Shown here: one piece after another, positions 43,297 to 52,560 of the stretch
Position numbering within the stretch: position 1 is the first letter of the stretch
Layout of the letters: each line of letters opens with the position of its first letter
Source of the DNA: Candidatus Bathyarchaeum tardum
GTDB lineage: Archaea; Thermoproteota; Bathyarchaeia; Bathyarchaeales; Bathyarchaeaceae
DNA length: 64,000 nt
NCBI GenBank assembly: GCA_029762755.1
Contig: JARVGH010000001.1
Coordinates: 434,001-498,000, forward strand
Direction of reading: 5' to 3'
Program-made: the position numbers and the translations under genes
The notes under the pieces: model-generated
The model's database searches: none
The model's input: the letters and a program-made list of their open reading frames with translations, nothing else
What the model was told of the DNA's origin: nothing

Positions 43297-44277
43297 TTAC
43301 CTACTGAACTGACTTGAATATGTTCGAATAACTTTTTGAGCGAATAATTCCAAACCAGTAGTTTCTGGTAGGTCACCAAAAAATAGCATAAATTGTGTCA
43401 CACCCAACTTTACATACGGCTTTATCAAGTCCATGAAATCTTCGGGGGTGCCAACAAAACTTGTTTGCGTAAATTCTTCTAAACGAACTCCTATGGGCAA
43501 GATTTGGGAAACTAGTTTATTTGCAGCTCTTTTGGTTGCACCAAGAAAAATCTGCCCCACAGGCCAACATGACTTTTCAATTTCTTCAATGTTCCTGCCG
43601 ACAACTGCACAATGGTTTTTAAGAACCTGCATTTTATGCACATACTCTTCAAAAGAATGAACATACCCCCAATCATATCTGTCAGCAAGACGAGCCGTTA
43701 TTTTCAGGGTTAGTTTTTCGCCTCCTCCACCAATGATTATAGGAGGATGTGGTTTCTGCTGGGGTTTTGGTTCACAAACGGCGTTGTTAATTTTGTAATG
43801 TTTTCCCTGATAGCTTGCCTGTTCTTTGGTCCAAAGTTTCTTTATTATTTCCACTGATTCATTCAAACGTTGTATTCTTTCTTTGCTTGACGAAAACGTG
43901 AACCCGTATGCGTTATGTTCGTTTTTTTGGACTCCTGCTCCGATGCCTAATTCTAGTCTGCCGTTAGACAAGACATCAAATGTTGCAGCCATTTTAGCAA
44001 GTAAAGCAGGGTTTCTGAAAGAATTACAGGTCACCATGGTGCCTAATTTGATTTTTTTAGTGACAACAGCAAGGGCTGAAAGGGTAGTCCAACATTCAAG
44101 AATTGGAGCTGTTCCTAACATCAGGTGGTCGTCTATCCAAATTGAATCGTAGCCTAGTTGCTCACAATTTAAAACAACACTTTTCAGTTGGTTAAACAAG
44201 TTTGTAGGCTGTATTTTATTTTTGAAAGCATAAAACGGAAGAAACACGCCGAACTTGATGTTTTGTGGCAACTGCAA
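43297..44277 (-). CDS. LLM-class flavin/F420-dependent oxidoreductase
   Basis: The 326-residue luciferase-like TIM barrel shows IKFGVFLPFYAF at the start, LGYDSIWIDDHLML, KIKLGTMVTCNSFRNPALLAKMAATFD (split here as two landmarks), NGRLELGIGAG and PIIIGGGGEKLTLK. In archaea such proteins commonly use F420, but FMN is possible, and the substrate is unknown. It converges on the S2P gene with five bases between stops. Confidence 0.83.
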   Translation of the reverse strand: MQLPQNIKFGVFLPFYAFKNKIQPTNLFNQLKSVVLNCEQLGYDSIWIDDHLMLGTAPILECWTTLSALAVVTKKIKLGTMVTCNSFRNPALLAKMAATFDVLSNGRLELGIGAGVQKNEHNAYGFTFSSSKERIQRLNESVEIIKKLWTKEQASYQGKHYKINNAVCEPKPQQKPHPPIIIGGGGEKLTLKITARLADRYDWGYVHSFEEYVHKMQVLKNHCAVVGRNIEEIEKSCWPVGQIFLGATKRAANKLVSQILPIGVRLEEFTQTSFVGTPEDFMDLIKPYVKLGVTQFMLFFGDLPETTGLELFAQKVIRTYSSQFSR

Positions 44278-44354
44278 ATTCTCCAGCCTGTAACTTTATT
44301 GTGTTCTAAAAACTAATATAGTTAAGCGTCTAGTTTTCAATTAGGGGAACGAAA

Positions 44355-44930
44355 ATGAAGTTTTTGCCTCAAAAGAAATGGAAACAAATTTTGCTTATTG
44401 CAATTTTAGCTTTTGTCGTAATTGTAGCAGGGGTTTTAGGATTTATTCTCTTTAAAATTAACAGTGATTACACCAGCGACCTAGAGGTCATGAACGCTAA
44501 CGGGACTGAATCGGTTTTGATAATTTTTCATCCGGGTTTGTCGTCGTTCATGGAAGATACGGTTCAAGCTTTTGCAGATGGATTAGTAGAAAATGGTTGG
44601 CGAGTGGAAATAACCACTGCGAGTTCTCAGGCGCCAACAGATTTGTCAAGTTATTCTTTGTTGGTTTTGGGTTCCCCAGTTTATGCTGACGGTCCAAGTG
44701 CAACTATTCAGCGTCATGTTGAAAGAATTGGTGAATTAAATGGGATCGACACAGTGTTGTTGGTTACTTCTGGTGGCAGTGATGGAGGTGCTGAAGCGAC
44801 AATGCAACAAATAGTTGACGAACATCATGGAACAGTCTTGGATGTTGTGTCGCTATTTACTAGCGCACCCAATGAAGGTGACCCCCTAGAGCTTGCAAAA
44901 CAAGCTGGAAGAGATATTCTAATTGAATAA
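44355..44930 (+). CDS. Membrane-anchored flavodoxin-like protein
   Basis: The 191-residue protein has an N-terminal membrane helix (KQILLIAILAFVVIVAGVLG) followed by a flavodoxin fold: VLIIFHPGLSSFMEDTVQAF (phosphate-binding loop region), LVLGSPVYADGPSATIQRHV and VLLVTSGGSDGGAEATMQQI. The S/T-rich FMN phosphate loop is atypical (HPGLSSF), so FMN binding is not certain. It may be an extracytoplasmic or cytoplasmic-face electron carrier. Its last eight bases overlap the CDP-alcohol transferase gene. Confidence 0.72.
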   Translation: MKFLPQKKWKQILLIAILAFVVIVAGVLGFILFKINSDYTSDLEVMNANGTESVLIIFHPGLSSFMEDTVQAFADGLVENGWRVEITTASSQAPTDLSSYSLLVLGSPVYADGPSATIQRHVERIGELNGIDTVLLVTSGGSDGGAEATMQQIVDEHHGTVLDVVSLFTSAPNEGDPLELAKQAGRDILIE

Positions 44931-45426
44931 AGGTAATTTGCCGTGGGCAATAACGTCTTTTCGTATTATTGCGTTACCTTTTCTTGTTTACACGTTTAAC
45001 CAAGAAATAACTTCAATAACATATGTGTTGTTTTTGTTTGCAGTGTTTTCAGATTTTTTGGATGGATACTGGGCAAAAAAGTATGAAACAGCTTCCCAGT
45101 TGGGTTCCTACTTTGATGTAACTGCAGATTTTCTTTTTGTGACAGTAATGTTTCTTATTTTTGTAATTAAAGGAATTTATCCATTCTGGATTGTTTTATT
45201 GATTTGCTTAGTTTTTGGTCAATTCATTTTGAGCAGCATTTACTTTAAAAAAACAAGTTATGACCCCATCGGAAAATATTATGGCAGCCTCATGTATGGT
45301 GGAATTGGATTAACGCTGTTTTTTTCTCAGGAAATAGTTCACAGCATAGTTTTAGTTGGAGTTATCGTTTCTACAATGGTTAGTCTAGTCAGCCGTGTAA
45401 TGTATTTTTTACCTTCCAGAAAATAG
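44923..45426 (+). CDS. CDP-alcohol phosphatidyltransferase
   Basis: The 167-residue membrane protein has about five helices and the family motif D-x2-D-G-x2-A-x9-G-x3-D-x3-D (SDFLDGYWAKKYETASQLG, then SYFDVTAD), with Lys in place of the usual Arg after Ala. It transfers a phospho-alcohol from a CDP-activated lipid or alcohol, so it makes polar headgroups of membrane lipids. The acceptor cannot be read from the sequence. It starts at TTG 44923, overlapping the flavodoxin stop, so the two genes are probably co-translated. Confidence 0.85.
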   Translation: MNKGNLPWAITSFRIIALPFLVYTFNQEITSITYVLFLFAVFSDFLDGYWAKKYETASQLGSYFDVTADFLFVTVMFLIFVIKGIYPFWIVLLICLVFGQFILSSIYFKKTSYDPIGKYYGSLMYGGIGLTLFFSQEIVHSIVLVGVIVSTMVSLVSRVMYFLPSRK

Positions 45427-45448
45427 GATGAACAAAGTCCAAAAAAAA

Positions 45449-48400
45449 TTACAAAACTGCAAGGTAAAGTTTCTTTTTGTCTAGTTTGTCTTCGTGCCAG
45501 TCGGCGTTTAAGTTTTCATGATTGTCGTGAAGGGTGATTTTTTTGGTGCGAACAAGTTCTTCCATTTCAACGATGAAAGGCTGCAAGAGTTCAGCGTTTC
45601 GGGGTTCAAGTTCTGCTAAGTACACCGCATCAACTATGTCTGTGGGTGAGAATCCAAGGTCTTTTCGGAGGGCTTGGACGCGCCGGGCGAGGTCTCGCAT
45701 TAGTCCTTCTCCTTCGAGTTTGTCGTCTCGGACTTTATAAACCAGAACCTGTGTTTGGTCTTCAGAATCAGTTGCCCATAATTCAGGGTCAACTTCAGGA
45801 AGTTCATCAGCATATTCAACGGTTTTTACGTTTGCAAGTTCCAAAAACAGGCTTTCCAATTTAGATATTGCCTTTTGAACATCTTTTGGTGCAACTATTG
45901 TTAGTTTTGCTAAGGGCCATCGGCGTTTAAGTTGGGCGTTTTGTCGGGCAGAATATACGATAGGAAGAGTTTCTTGTAAAATGGTAAATTCTTGTTCTAG
46001 TTCATCATTTTCAAGGTTTGTGTCAGGGGTTGGCCAATATTCTAGGTTGACGGTTTTTGCAAGGGAAGAATCTAATTTTTTGTAGACTGCTTGATGCAAT
46101 GTTTCGCTGAGGAACGGACAGATTGGGTTAAACAGCAATACCAGCGTCTTTAGGGTATGCCAAAGAGTAGAGTAAACTGCAAGTCTGCGATTGAGGGTTT
46201 CAGGCTCGTCGCTCCATAGGTCTTTTCGGACCATTGGAACGTATTCTCGGCTCAGGATGTTGACGACAAATTCTTCGAGTTCAGATAAGGCGAAATTGAA
46301 TTCGCATTCTTCTGATTTTTTGGTGTAGTTTCTGACAAGTTTTTGGACTTTGGATAAAAGCCACATGTCGGGTTCAGTAAGAAGTTTTTGGTTTGTCGCC
46401 CAAGGTAGGGTATGAATAGTTGGGTCGAAATGGTCGTATTCTGCGTTTTGCATGAAAAAGTTGTGCAAGTGATACAGGGTACTAAGAACTTGATAGGGTC
46501 TTTTTCTTAGTTCGTTTAGGTCAAAATTCATGGAATCGATAGGGGAACATTTCCAAAGGAAATAAAATCTTGTAATATCTGAGGATTTTTCTTGAAGCAG
46601 TTTTTTGGTTTCCAGAACGTTTCCTAGGCTTTTGCTCATTTTTCTGCCTTTGGCGTCTAATACGAAACCTTGGAACAAGAATTCTTCGTACGGGGCTTGA
46701 GGTTTTCCAGTTAGAATAACATTTTCCAACAGGAGAGAGTTTGCCCAGCCTCGGGTTTGGTCTACTGCTTCGGTTAAAAAATTGGTTGGAACTAACGTGT
46801 TGAATTCTTCGTCAGTGAATCGTGCGTAAGGTGAAGCTCCGCTGTTGTGCCATACATCCAAAACGAAGGGTTCCCTGAACATTTTACCGTTACATTTTTC
46901 ACATTTCAGGGTGATTCGGTCTATCCAGGGTTTGTGGAGTTCAAAATCTTGGCAGGGTAGGTCAATGGCTTTTTCTCGTATTTCTTGTTTAGTTGACACC
47001 AAAGTTTTTTCGCCACATTCTTCACAGACCCATATAGGCAAAGGTGAGCCCCAGACCCTGTCTCGGGAGATACACCAAGGTTTTCCTTCTTTAAGAAAAG
47101 CAAAGAACCTGTTTTTTGGGCTTTCATAGAAATATTTTACTTTCTTTGCAGCCTGCATTACTTTGTCGTTAATTTTGTTTGACCAAATGAAGTATTCCCG
47201 TCGTGCCATCCAAATCAGTTTGTGATGGCTGCGCCAGCAGGTAGGATATTCATGTATTACTTTTCCGATTTTAAGAAGCAAGCCTTGTTTTTCTAATTCT
47301 TCTACTACCATGATGTCTGTTTTACGTACAAAGTTTCCAGCAAATTTGCCTGCTTCTTCGGTGAACAATGCTTGTTCGTCAAAAGGGACAAACGTTGGCA
47401 GGTCTCGTTTTTGGGCTGCATCATTGTCGTCTTCACCGTTTGCGGGAGCAAGGTGAACAATTCCGGTTGCAGTGGTTACATCAACAAAGTCTTCAGTTAC
47501 GACGGTGTGAATTAACGGATGTTGGTCTAACTCTGCCTGTCTAGGAATCAGGTCTGCGAGAGGATATTCATATTTTATTCCTTCAAGAGTTTTGCCTTTG
47601 AAGGTTTCAATGATTTGATAATTTTCGATTTCTAGGATTTCCATGATTGGCTCAACGCGTTGTTTTGCCAGTATCCATGTTTCGTTATCAACCTTGACTT
47701 TGACGTAGTCTTCATTGGGGTTTACGCCAATTATCAGATCAGTTACGATGGTGAAAGGCATAGTGGTCCAGACAATGAAATATTCGTTTTGTGTTCCTTT
47801 TACTCGGAACTTGAAGTGCATGGAAGGGTCTTCTACTTCTTTGTAACCTAAACCTACCTCTGCGTTACTAAGAGAAGTCTGGCAATGGGGGCAATATGCA
47901 ACAACATATTGACCTTCTCCTAGGAGGTTTTGTTCCCATGCTCGTTTGAGGTATTGCCATTCCCGTTCTATGTAACGGTCCTCATGGGTGTAGTACGCTT
48001 TGTCGTGGTCAATAAACAACCCCAGCATATTGTCTGCGGTAACCCATTCTTTGTGGTATTTCATGATGCTTTTTTTGCATTCTTCCACAAATTTTTCTTC
48101 TCCGACTCGAGCGATAAGTTCTTTTTTGTTTTTCGCGCCCAGAGTTTTTTCGACTTCTAGTTCTACGGGGAGACCTTGGGTGTCCCATCCTGCCCAGAAA
48201 CTGACGTAATAGTTTTGCATGGTTTTAAGGCGGTAATGAAAATCTTTAATCACCCGTCCTCGGGCATGTCCCACATGGGGTATCCCGTTCATTGTGGGGG
48301 GACCTTCAACGTAGCCTAGTTGTTTTATGCTGTTTTGTTTTCGGGTTTCAGCAATTTTTTTAGGGATTTGATTTTTTTCCCAAAAAGCACGAACCTTTGC

Positions 48401-48469
48401 TTCAAGTTCAAGTGGATCATATTTTGGGGTCAAAGATAGTTTAGAATTAGCATTGAATTTCGCGGTCAC
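45449..48469 (-). CDS. ileS: Isoleucyl-tRNA synthetase
   Basis: The 1006-residue class I synthetase charges tRNA-Ile. HIGH appears as HVGH at 65-68 (PTMNGIPHVGHARGRVI), and KMSKS near residue 610 (RKMSKSLGN). A CP1 editing domain lies between them, and the anticodon-binding and C-terminal regions (about 650-1006) are of the archaeal/eukaryotic type. GTG 48469 is the start. It converges on the CDP-alcohol transferase gene and is otherwise monocistronic. About 210 bases of gene-free DNA lie upstream. Confidence 0.96.
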   Translation of the reverse strand: MTAKFNANSKLSLTPKYDPLELEAKVRAFWEKNQIPKKIAETRKQNSIKQLGYVEGPPTMNGIPHVGHARGRVIKDFHYRLKTMQNYYVSFWAGWDTQGLPVELEVEKTLGAKNKKELIARVGEEKFVEECKKSIMKYHKEWVTADNMLGLFIDHDKAYYTHEDRYIEREWQYLKRAWEQNLLGEGQYVVAYCPHCQTSLSNAEVGLGYKEVEDPSMHFKFRVKGTQNEYFIVWTTMPFTIVTDLIIGVNPNEDYVKVKVDNETWILAKQRVEPIMEILEIENYQIIETFKGKTLEGIKYEYPLADLIPRQAELDQHPLIHTVVTEDFVDVTTATGIVHLAPANGEDDNDAAQKRDLPTFVPFDEQALFTEEAGKFAGNFVRKTDIMVVEELEKQGLLLKIGKVIHEYPTCWRSHHKLIWMARREYFIWSNKINDKVMQAAKKVKYFYESPKNRFFAFLKEGKPWCISRDRVWGSPLPIWVCEECGEKTLVSTKQEIREKAIDLPCQDFELHKPWIDRITLKCEKCNGKMFREPFVLDVWHNSGASPYARFTDEEFNTLVPTNFLTEAVDQTRGWANSLLLENVILTGKPQAPYEEFLFQGFVLDAKGRKMSKSLGNVLETKKLLQEKSSDITRFYFLWKCSPIDSMNFDLNELRKRPYQVLSTLYHLHNFFMQNAEYDHFDPTIHTLPWATNQKLLTEPDMWLLSKVQKLVRNYTKKSEECEFNFALSELEEFVVNILSREYVPMVRKDLWSDEPETLNRRLAVYSTLWHTLKTLVLLFNPICPFLSETLHQAVYKKLDSSLAKTVNLEYWPTPDTNLENDELEQEFTILQETLPIVYSARQNAQLKRRWPLAKLTIVAPKDVQKAISKLESLFLELANVKTVEYADELPEVDPELWATDSEDQTQVLVYKVRDDKLEGEGLMRDLARRVQALRKDLGFSPTDIVDAVYLAELEPRNAELLQPFIVEMEELVRTKKITLHDNHENLNADWHEDKLDKKKLYLAVL

Positions 48470-48679
48470 CGCTCATCCACTACACCAGATTAAAACCTTG
48501 AATGACTAACGACAAATATAAAGCTTTAAGCAGAAGCGCACACAACAAGCAACAACATCCAACTGAATTTTACCAGATGTGCAGTGCTACAAATATTAAA
48601 AGTGTTTTCTAGCTCGTAAATTCGAGATCCCCTGTGACCGATTTTTAGCACTTAAAGCATCAGATAATAGAAAATATTG

Positions 48680-49402
48680 TCAAAAAAAGTAAATGAAATT
48701 TGCGACACTTTCTGATTTTTTGATTTCCACAGAATCACCAGCGTCCAATTCGATAAACTCTTCATTATTATCTGCAAGTAGCCATGCAGGTCCTCGAGTG
48801 ACTTTTAATTTCACTCCTGAACCTTCTGGAACAACCAAACTTGCCTCTTTTTTGTTGTGCAAATTATTAAAGGAAATTCCAATTCCTTTTTCAAAGATTT
48901 TTCCTCCAGTTGCTTTGTAGTATCCAGTTGAACCAAAAGGGGTCGAAACGATCACGCCATCGCCGATTAGTTCATCATATTTTTTTCCATTAACAGAAAA
49001 TGAAAAGCGAACTGCATAAATCGGCAACTTGAGATGAATCTGAATTTCATTAAGGCCAACAAGTTTTTTGCCTTTAGTTGTTGTCTCTAGTTTCATTTCA
49101 GTATAAATTTGATAATCGCCCGATTTGATTTTTTTCAAATATTCCCTCAATTTATTGGGATCATAATCGTAAGGTCTGCATACCCTTGAAGTTTTCAGAA
49201 TCAGTTTTGGAACGCCCGGATACTCTCTTTCTCCAAACAATACCGTGCCATCCCCTCCGTAACAAACAACAAAATCGGGGTTTTTATCCACAACTTCAAA
49301 GCCTTCGGCAGTTAAAACTTCTTTAACAGATGAAGGGTCCAGCCGAAAAACAACTTTAACCCTTTTCAGCTTTTTTGGATCCCTCACTCCGTCGCCAACC
49401 AT
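48680..49402 (-). CDS. nadK: NAD(+) kinase
   Basis: The 240-residue enzyme phosphorylates NAD to NADP. It has the ATP/NAD motif YGGDGTVLFGE (GGDGT at 49-53), NEIQIHLKLPIYAVRF with the NE pair, and GDGVIVSTPFGSTGYYKATGG. It is short compared with bacterial NadK (about 290), as usual in archaea. ATG 49402 is the start. A second kinase-fold protein of the AcoX type is at 58504-59640. Confidence 0.9.
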   Translation of the reverse strand: MVGDGVRDPKKLKRVKVVFRLDPSSVKEVLTAEGFEVVDKNPDFVVCYGGDGTVLFGEREYPGVPKLILKTSRVCRPYDYDPNKLREYLKKIKSGDYQIYTEMKLETTTKGKKLVGLNEIQIHLKLPIYAVRFSFSVNGKKYDELIGDGVIVSTPFGSTGYYKATGGKIFEKGIGISFNNLHNKKEASLVVPEGSGVKLKVTRGPAWLLADNNEEFIELDAGDSVEIKKSESVANFIYFF

Positions 49403-49484
49403 TTTTTATCAGTCCGCTTAGGATTTTACGCTTTGAGAGTAAGAACTGTATGTGCTAAGTAAAAAACGTTTACGCTTGTTTCAG

Positions 49485-49988
49485 TTAAAGGAGTTCGGGT
49501 AATCGCCTGCGCAAAACTAAAGCAATTGGAATTCCAACCAGTCCGCCAACAGCAATTTGGGCAATATTTGCTGGAACTTCTGCTAAGGCTGCACCCACAC
49601 CCCAAAGATAAACTTCAACCAAGAAATATCCGATAACCATCTCTGTTCCAGCGACTATCACTGCAAAAATGTCCCTGTAAACATTTTTCTTGTTTGATAT
49701 TAACCCTGCAAGCAGTCCTTCTATTCCTTTGATTATTAATGTTGGAATTGCAAACAATGGAAATCCTATAATATCTGCTATTGCTGAGCCTAATCCTCCT
49801 GCTACGCCTCCAACTATTGGATTAAATGTTAATGCTGCAACAAAAATCATCACGTCTCCAACATTAAAGTATCCGCCCATTGGGTTCGGTATTCGGATTA
49901 TTAAAGTTCCAACTGCAACAAGGGCTGACATTACTGCCATCACAGAAATTTGGGTAATAGGTTTTTTTTGTTTAGCCAATGGATTCAC
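49485..49988 (-). CDS. ECF transporter S component
   Basis: The 167-residue membrane protein has the S-component profile (six helices). MAVMSALVAVGTLIIRIPNP, GYFNVGDVMIFVAALTFNPI and GGVAGGLGSAIADIIGFPLF are typical of the family that captures vitamins or their precursors for the energy-coupling-factor ABC machinery. The substrate cannot be assigned. GTG 49988 is the start. A palindrome at 49993-50016 lies in its promoter, between a TATA-like TTTTAATA and the predicted leaderless start. The gene follows the threonine-synthase-like/wHTH fusion, 40 bases downstream in the same direction. Confidence 0.83.
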   Translation of the reverse strand: MNPLAKQKKPITQISVMAVMSALVAVGTLIIRIPNPMGGYFNVGDVMIFVAALTFNPIVGGVAGGLGSAIADIIGFPLFAIPTLIIKGIEGLLAGLISNKKNVYRDIFAVIVAGTEMVIGYFLVEVYLWGVGAALAEVPANIAQIAVGGLVGIPIALVLRRRLPELL

Positions 49989-49992
49989 AAAA

Positions 49993-50016
49993 ATAGTGTA
50001 GTTATAACTATACTAT
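49993..50016 (-). promoter_or_regulatory. 24-bp near-perfect palindrome in ECF promoter
   Basis: The 24-bp sequence reads ATAGTGTAGTTA/TAACTATACTAT with one mismatched pair. On the minus strand TTTTAATA (about 50015-50022) is about 27 bases before GTG 49988. A repressor bound to the palindrome, which lies between the TATA and the start, would block transcription. The upstream PLP-fold/wHTH fusion protein is the obvious candidate to bind it. Confidence 0.65.
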
Positions 50017-50028
50017 TAAAAGTTTCTT

Positions 50029-51432
50029 TCAAAGTAACAGTTTCAAGTCATCAAGAGCAACCAAAGCCCTTTGCCCCCGTTCTGTGATGCGAAAATATTT
50101 TCGACCCTCCATTTGATACGACACAAGAGCTCCTCGGCTCGACAAATCATTCAGATGTTGATAAATGGCTGCACGGGTCATTGTTTTTCCAATTTTTTTC
50201 CATAAATCGTAACCATATGTATCTTGGTTAGCTAAAATGCGTAAAATTTTTTCTTTGGTGCTTAATTCTGAACCAACTTTCGCAGTTTTTCGTTTCTTTA
50301 CTAACTGTTGAAGGACATCAGTTGCCTTCAAACCGCTTCCTGTAATCAAACAGATTACTGATTCATCATTTCTTACAACTCCATTAACCACTAAATTTTT
50401 TAGAGCTGCAATTGTAGCAGAGCTGGAAGGTTCAGCAAATAAACCTTCACGACTTGCAATTTCTTTTTCTGCAGTGAAAATTTCAGAATCTTTAACCATA
50501 ATTGCTACGCCTCCTGATTCTATTATTGCCTGAAGGGCTTTTGTTCCGTTGAGGGGTTTTTTAACAAATATTCCTAAAGCATGGGTGTACGATTCACAGG
50601 CATTAGGACCGACTGAACTGTTTTTTCTGTACGCTTCAACTATGGGTGCACAGCCACTGGCTTGAACTCCAATCATTTTTGGAATTTTATTTATTCTCTG
50701 TAAGGTGTAAAGGTCTTTGAAGCCTTTCCATAACGAATAGATGGTTCCTCCGTTTCCCATGGAGACTACAAACCAGTCTGGAACTCCAAACTGCTCAACT
50801 ACTTCGTAGCTGATGGTTTTTTCTGCCTCTATAGTTAAAGGATTAAATTCTGCTGTTGCTTGATACCATCCAGTTTCTTTTGCCAGCGCTTCTGCTCGAA
50901 TAATTGATTCATCAACGGTTTCTCCATGTTCTTCAATCACTGCATCGTATATCATCATCTGCGCCAGTTTTCCAACATCAACCATTTTTGGAACAACAAC
51001 ATTGCACGTTAACCCTGATTTTGCACAGTAAGCCGCCATGGATGCTCCCATGTTTCCGTTAGAAGCACAAATCACGGACTTATGGCCATGATCTAAAGCG
51101 TTTGAAACCATTAGAGCTGCACAACGGTCTCTGAAAGAATTAGTTGGATTTCGTGTTTCATCTTTTAAATACAAACTGTTTAATCCTAACTTTTTGGCTA
51201 AACGTACTGCTTTGTGTAGTGGGGTTCCCCCTTCTCCTAAGGTGACAGTCTTTTTTATTTCGGGCAAATATTGTTTGAATTTCCAAAACGTGAACTGTTT
51301 GGGAAGTTCAACTTCTTTTAGTTGCTCAAAATCGTATGTGTAATCAAGTAAGTTCCCACATTTTTCACATGTGTGTTTGGGTGGATATGCTGAAAAAACT
51401 GACGAACAATTACTGCATTTCAGAGTAGCCAT
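50029..51432 (-). CDS. Threonine-synthase-like protein with C-terminal winged helix; PLP lysine replaced by Arg
   Basis: The 467-residue protein has an N-terminal zinc ribbon (C6, C9, C22, C25), a fold-type II PLP-enzyme domain similar to threonine synthase (TLGEGGTPLHKA, then CASNGNMGASMAAYCAKSG, LITGSGLKATD), and a PadR-like winged helix at about 395-460 (KEKILRILANQDTYGYDLW, AIYQHLNDLSSRGALVSY). The Schiff-base Lys of SFKDR is Arg (R101) here (NPTNSFRDRC). Catalysis in the usual way should therefore be lost, or at least altered. It could be a PLP- or amino-acid-sensing regulator, analogous to MocR proteins, or an assembly error (one base AGA/AAA). ATG 51432 is the start. Confidence 0.85.
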   Translation of the reverse strand: MATLKCSNCSSVFSAYPPKHTCEKCGNLLDYTYDFEQLKEVELPKQFTFWKFKQYLPEIKKTVTLGEGGTPLHKAVRLAKKLGLNSLYLKDETRNPTNSFRDRCAALMVSNALDHGHKSVICASNGNMGASMAAYCAKSGLTCNVVVPKMVDVGKLAQMMIYDAVIEEHGETVDESIIRAEALAKETGWYQATAEFNPLTIEAEKTISYEVVEQFGVPDWFVVSMGNGGTIYSLWKGFKDLYTLQRINKIPKMIGVQASGCAPIVEAYRKNSSVGPNACESYTHALGIFVKKPLNGTKALQAIIESGGVAIMVKDSEIFTAEKEIASREGLFAEPSSSATIAALKNLVVNGVVRNDESVICLITGSGLKATDVLQQLVKKRKTAKVGSELSTKEKILRILANQDTYGYDLWKKIGKTMTRAAIYQHLNDLSSRGALVSYQMEGRKYFRITERGQRALVALDDLKLLL

Positions 51433-51522
51433 ATGCGATTGAACTCCGATTCTAAAAGAATTACTTTACCGCTTTTATTGATTGCCTACAGACTTGAAAA
51501 ACAGTTTTCTTTTATTGATTAA

Positions 51523-51654
51523 TTAGAAACTGGCAACTCCTTTTTTTTCAGAATGGTCGAACCATTTCCAAAGTTCTTCTATTGCCCGTTCAGAACAACC
51601 GCGATTTTTTAACATTTTTTCAAAGGATTCATCGACAGGCATTATGGAGTTCAT
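51523..51654 (-). CDS. Small conserved-looking archaeal protein
   Basis: The 43-residue chain from ATG 51654 (or 39 residues from ATG 51642) ends MLKNRGCSERAIEELWKWFD plus a short tail. Its pattern, short helix, RGCSE turn and WKW helix, resembles very small archaeal proteins found in many genomes; I cannot name the family. The larger open frame to 51759 has no credible start signals. It is monocistronic. Confidence 0.5.
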   Translation of the reverse strand: MNSIMPVDESFEKMLKNRGCSERAIEELWKWFDHSEKKGVASF

Positions 51655-51790
51655 CTTTCTCGTTTTATGTATGCAGATAATTAAAAGGTTCTGAAGTCTA
51701 AATCTGTTTTTGTAGATAAGAACAACACAAATACAGTAAGGAGTTCCAAGGAAATTCATGTGCCCATAGAATATCCTTGTTTATTTTTCA

Positions 51791-52486
51791 TTAAATAGAA
51801 TTGCTATTTGTTGTTGAGGTGGCTTTGCGGGTCCATTTTTCAAGAAATTTTTCTGCTTTTTTGTTCAATTTTTTCCGTGAACTGCCTACATGTGATTTTA
51901 CAAAATTGATTACCTGTTCTTGTTGTTGACCAATATTGTCAAAAAATAAATCAAAAGAAGCAATGGCTTGTTGAGCTATCACTTTTTTACATTCTTCCGT
52001 TAAATGAGGCGTTGTGGAAAGGTTTTGAACCCTTAATAGTTTTTCAGTAATCTTTGGAACAAAGTAGGGTTTCGAATTGGCAATCTTACCTGAATTGCCA
52101 ACAACATTAGCAACGGTAACCATGTATTCATTATCCAAAAAGCTGTAATATTTTTCAAAAATTGCGTCAAACTTTTTTCCATCGTCAACCTGTGTTAGGT
52201 TTGCAATTATTGTAAAGGCGTTCCAAGTTAAAATTCGGTATTTGCTGTCTAGTAACTTGACAAAAAAATCAAACTCAGGATACAACAGTTCTGGATTATT
52301 TTCACTTAAATTCATTAAAACACTTGAACAGCCATATCGAACTGAAGCTTTTTTATGTCCCACACCTTCTAGCAGCAATGGAATTAAGCTTGAATCTTCT
52401 TTAACCATTTTGAGCAATTGTTTTTTAGTAATTGTTTTATCCAAAAAATTTTGGGCTAACTCGTCAAATCTGCCAATTTTGGTCAT
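51791..52486 (-). CDS. HEAT-repeat-like protein
   Basis: The 231-residue protein is all-helical with repeated paired helices of about 35-40 residues (LIPLLLEGVGHKKASVRYGC, LLDSKYRILTWNAFTIIANL, LDNEYMVTVANVVGNSGKIA), a HEAT/ARM-like solenoid often used for protein binding. The partner is unknown. The C-terminus is Lys-rich (RKKLNKKAEKFLEKWTRK). ATG 52486 is the start and is likely monocistronic. Confidence 0.7.
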   Translation of the reverse strand: MTKIGRFDELAQNFLDKTITKKQLLKMVKEDSSLIPLLLEGVGHKKASVRYGCSSVLMNLSENNPELLYPEFDFFVKLLDSKYRILTWNAFTIIANLTQVDDGKKFDAIFEKYYSFLDNEYMVTVANVVGNSGKIANSKPYFVPKITEKLLRVQNLSTTPHLTEECKKVIAQQAIASFDLFFDNIGQQQEQVINFVKSHVGSSRKKLNKKAEKFLEKWTRKATSTTNSNSI

Positions 52487-52560
52487 TTGTTGTTCACTCC
52501 TAATACCTGCTTTGCTGTGAATTACTTATTCACATATCAATTATTTAATTGATTTAGAAT

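Noticed and set aside
48590-48640. T-arm-like GCTCGTAAATTCGAGATCCCC as a tRNA remnant
   Set aside because: Only a 4-bp stem matches and no D-arm or acceptor stem is found near it.
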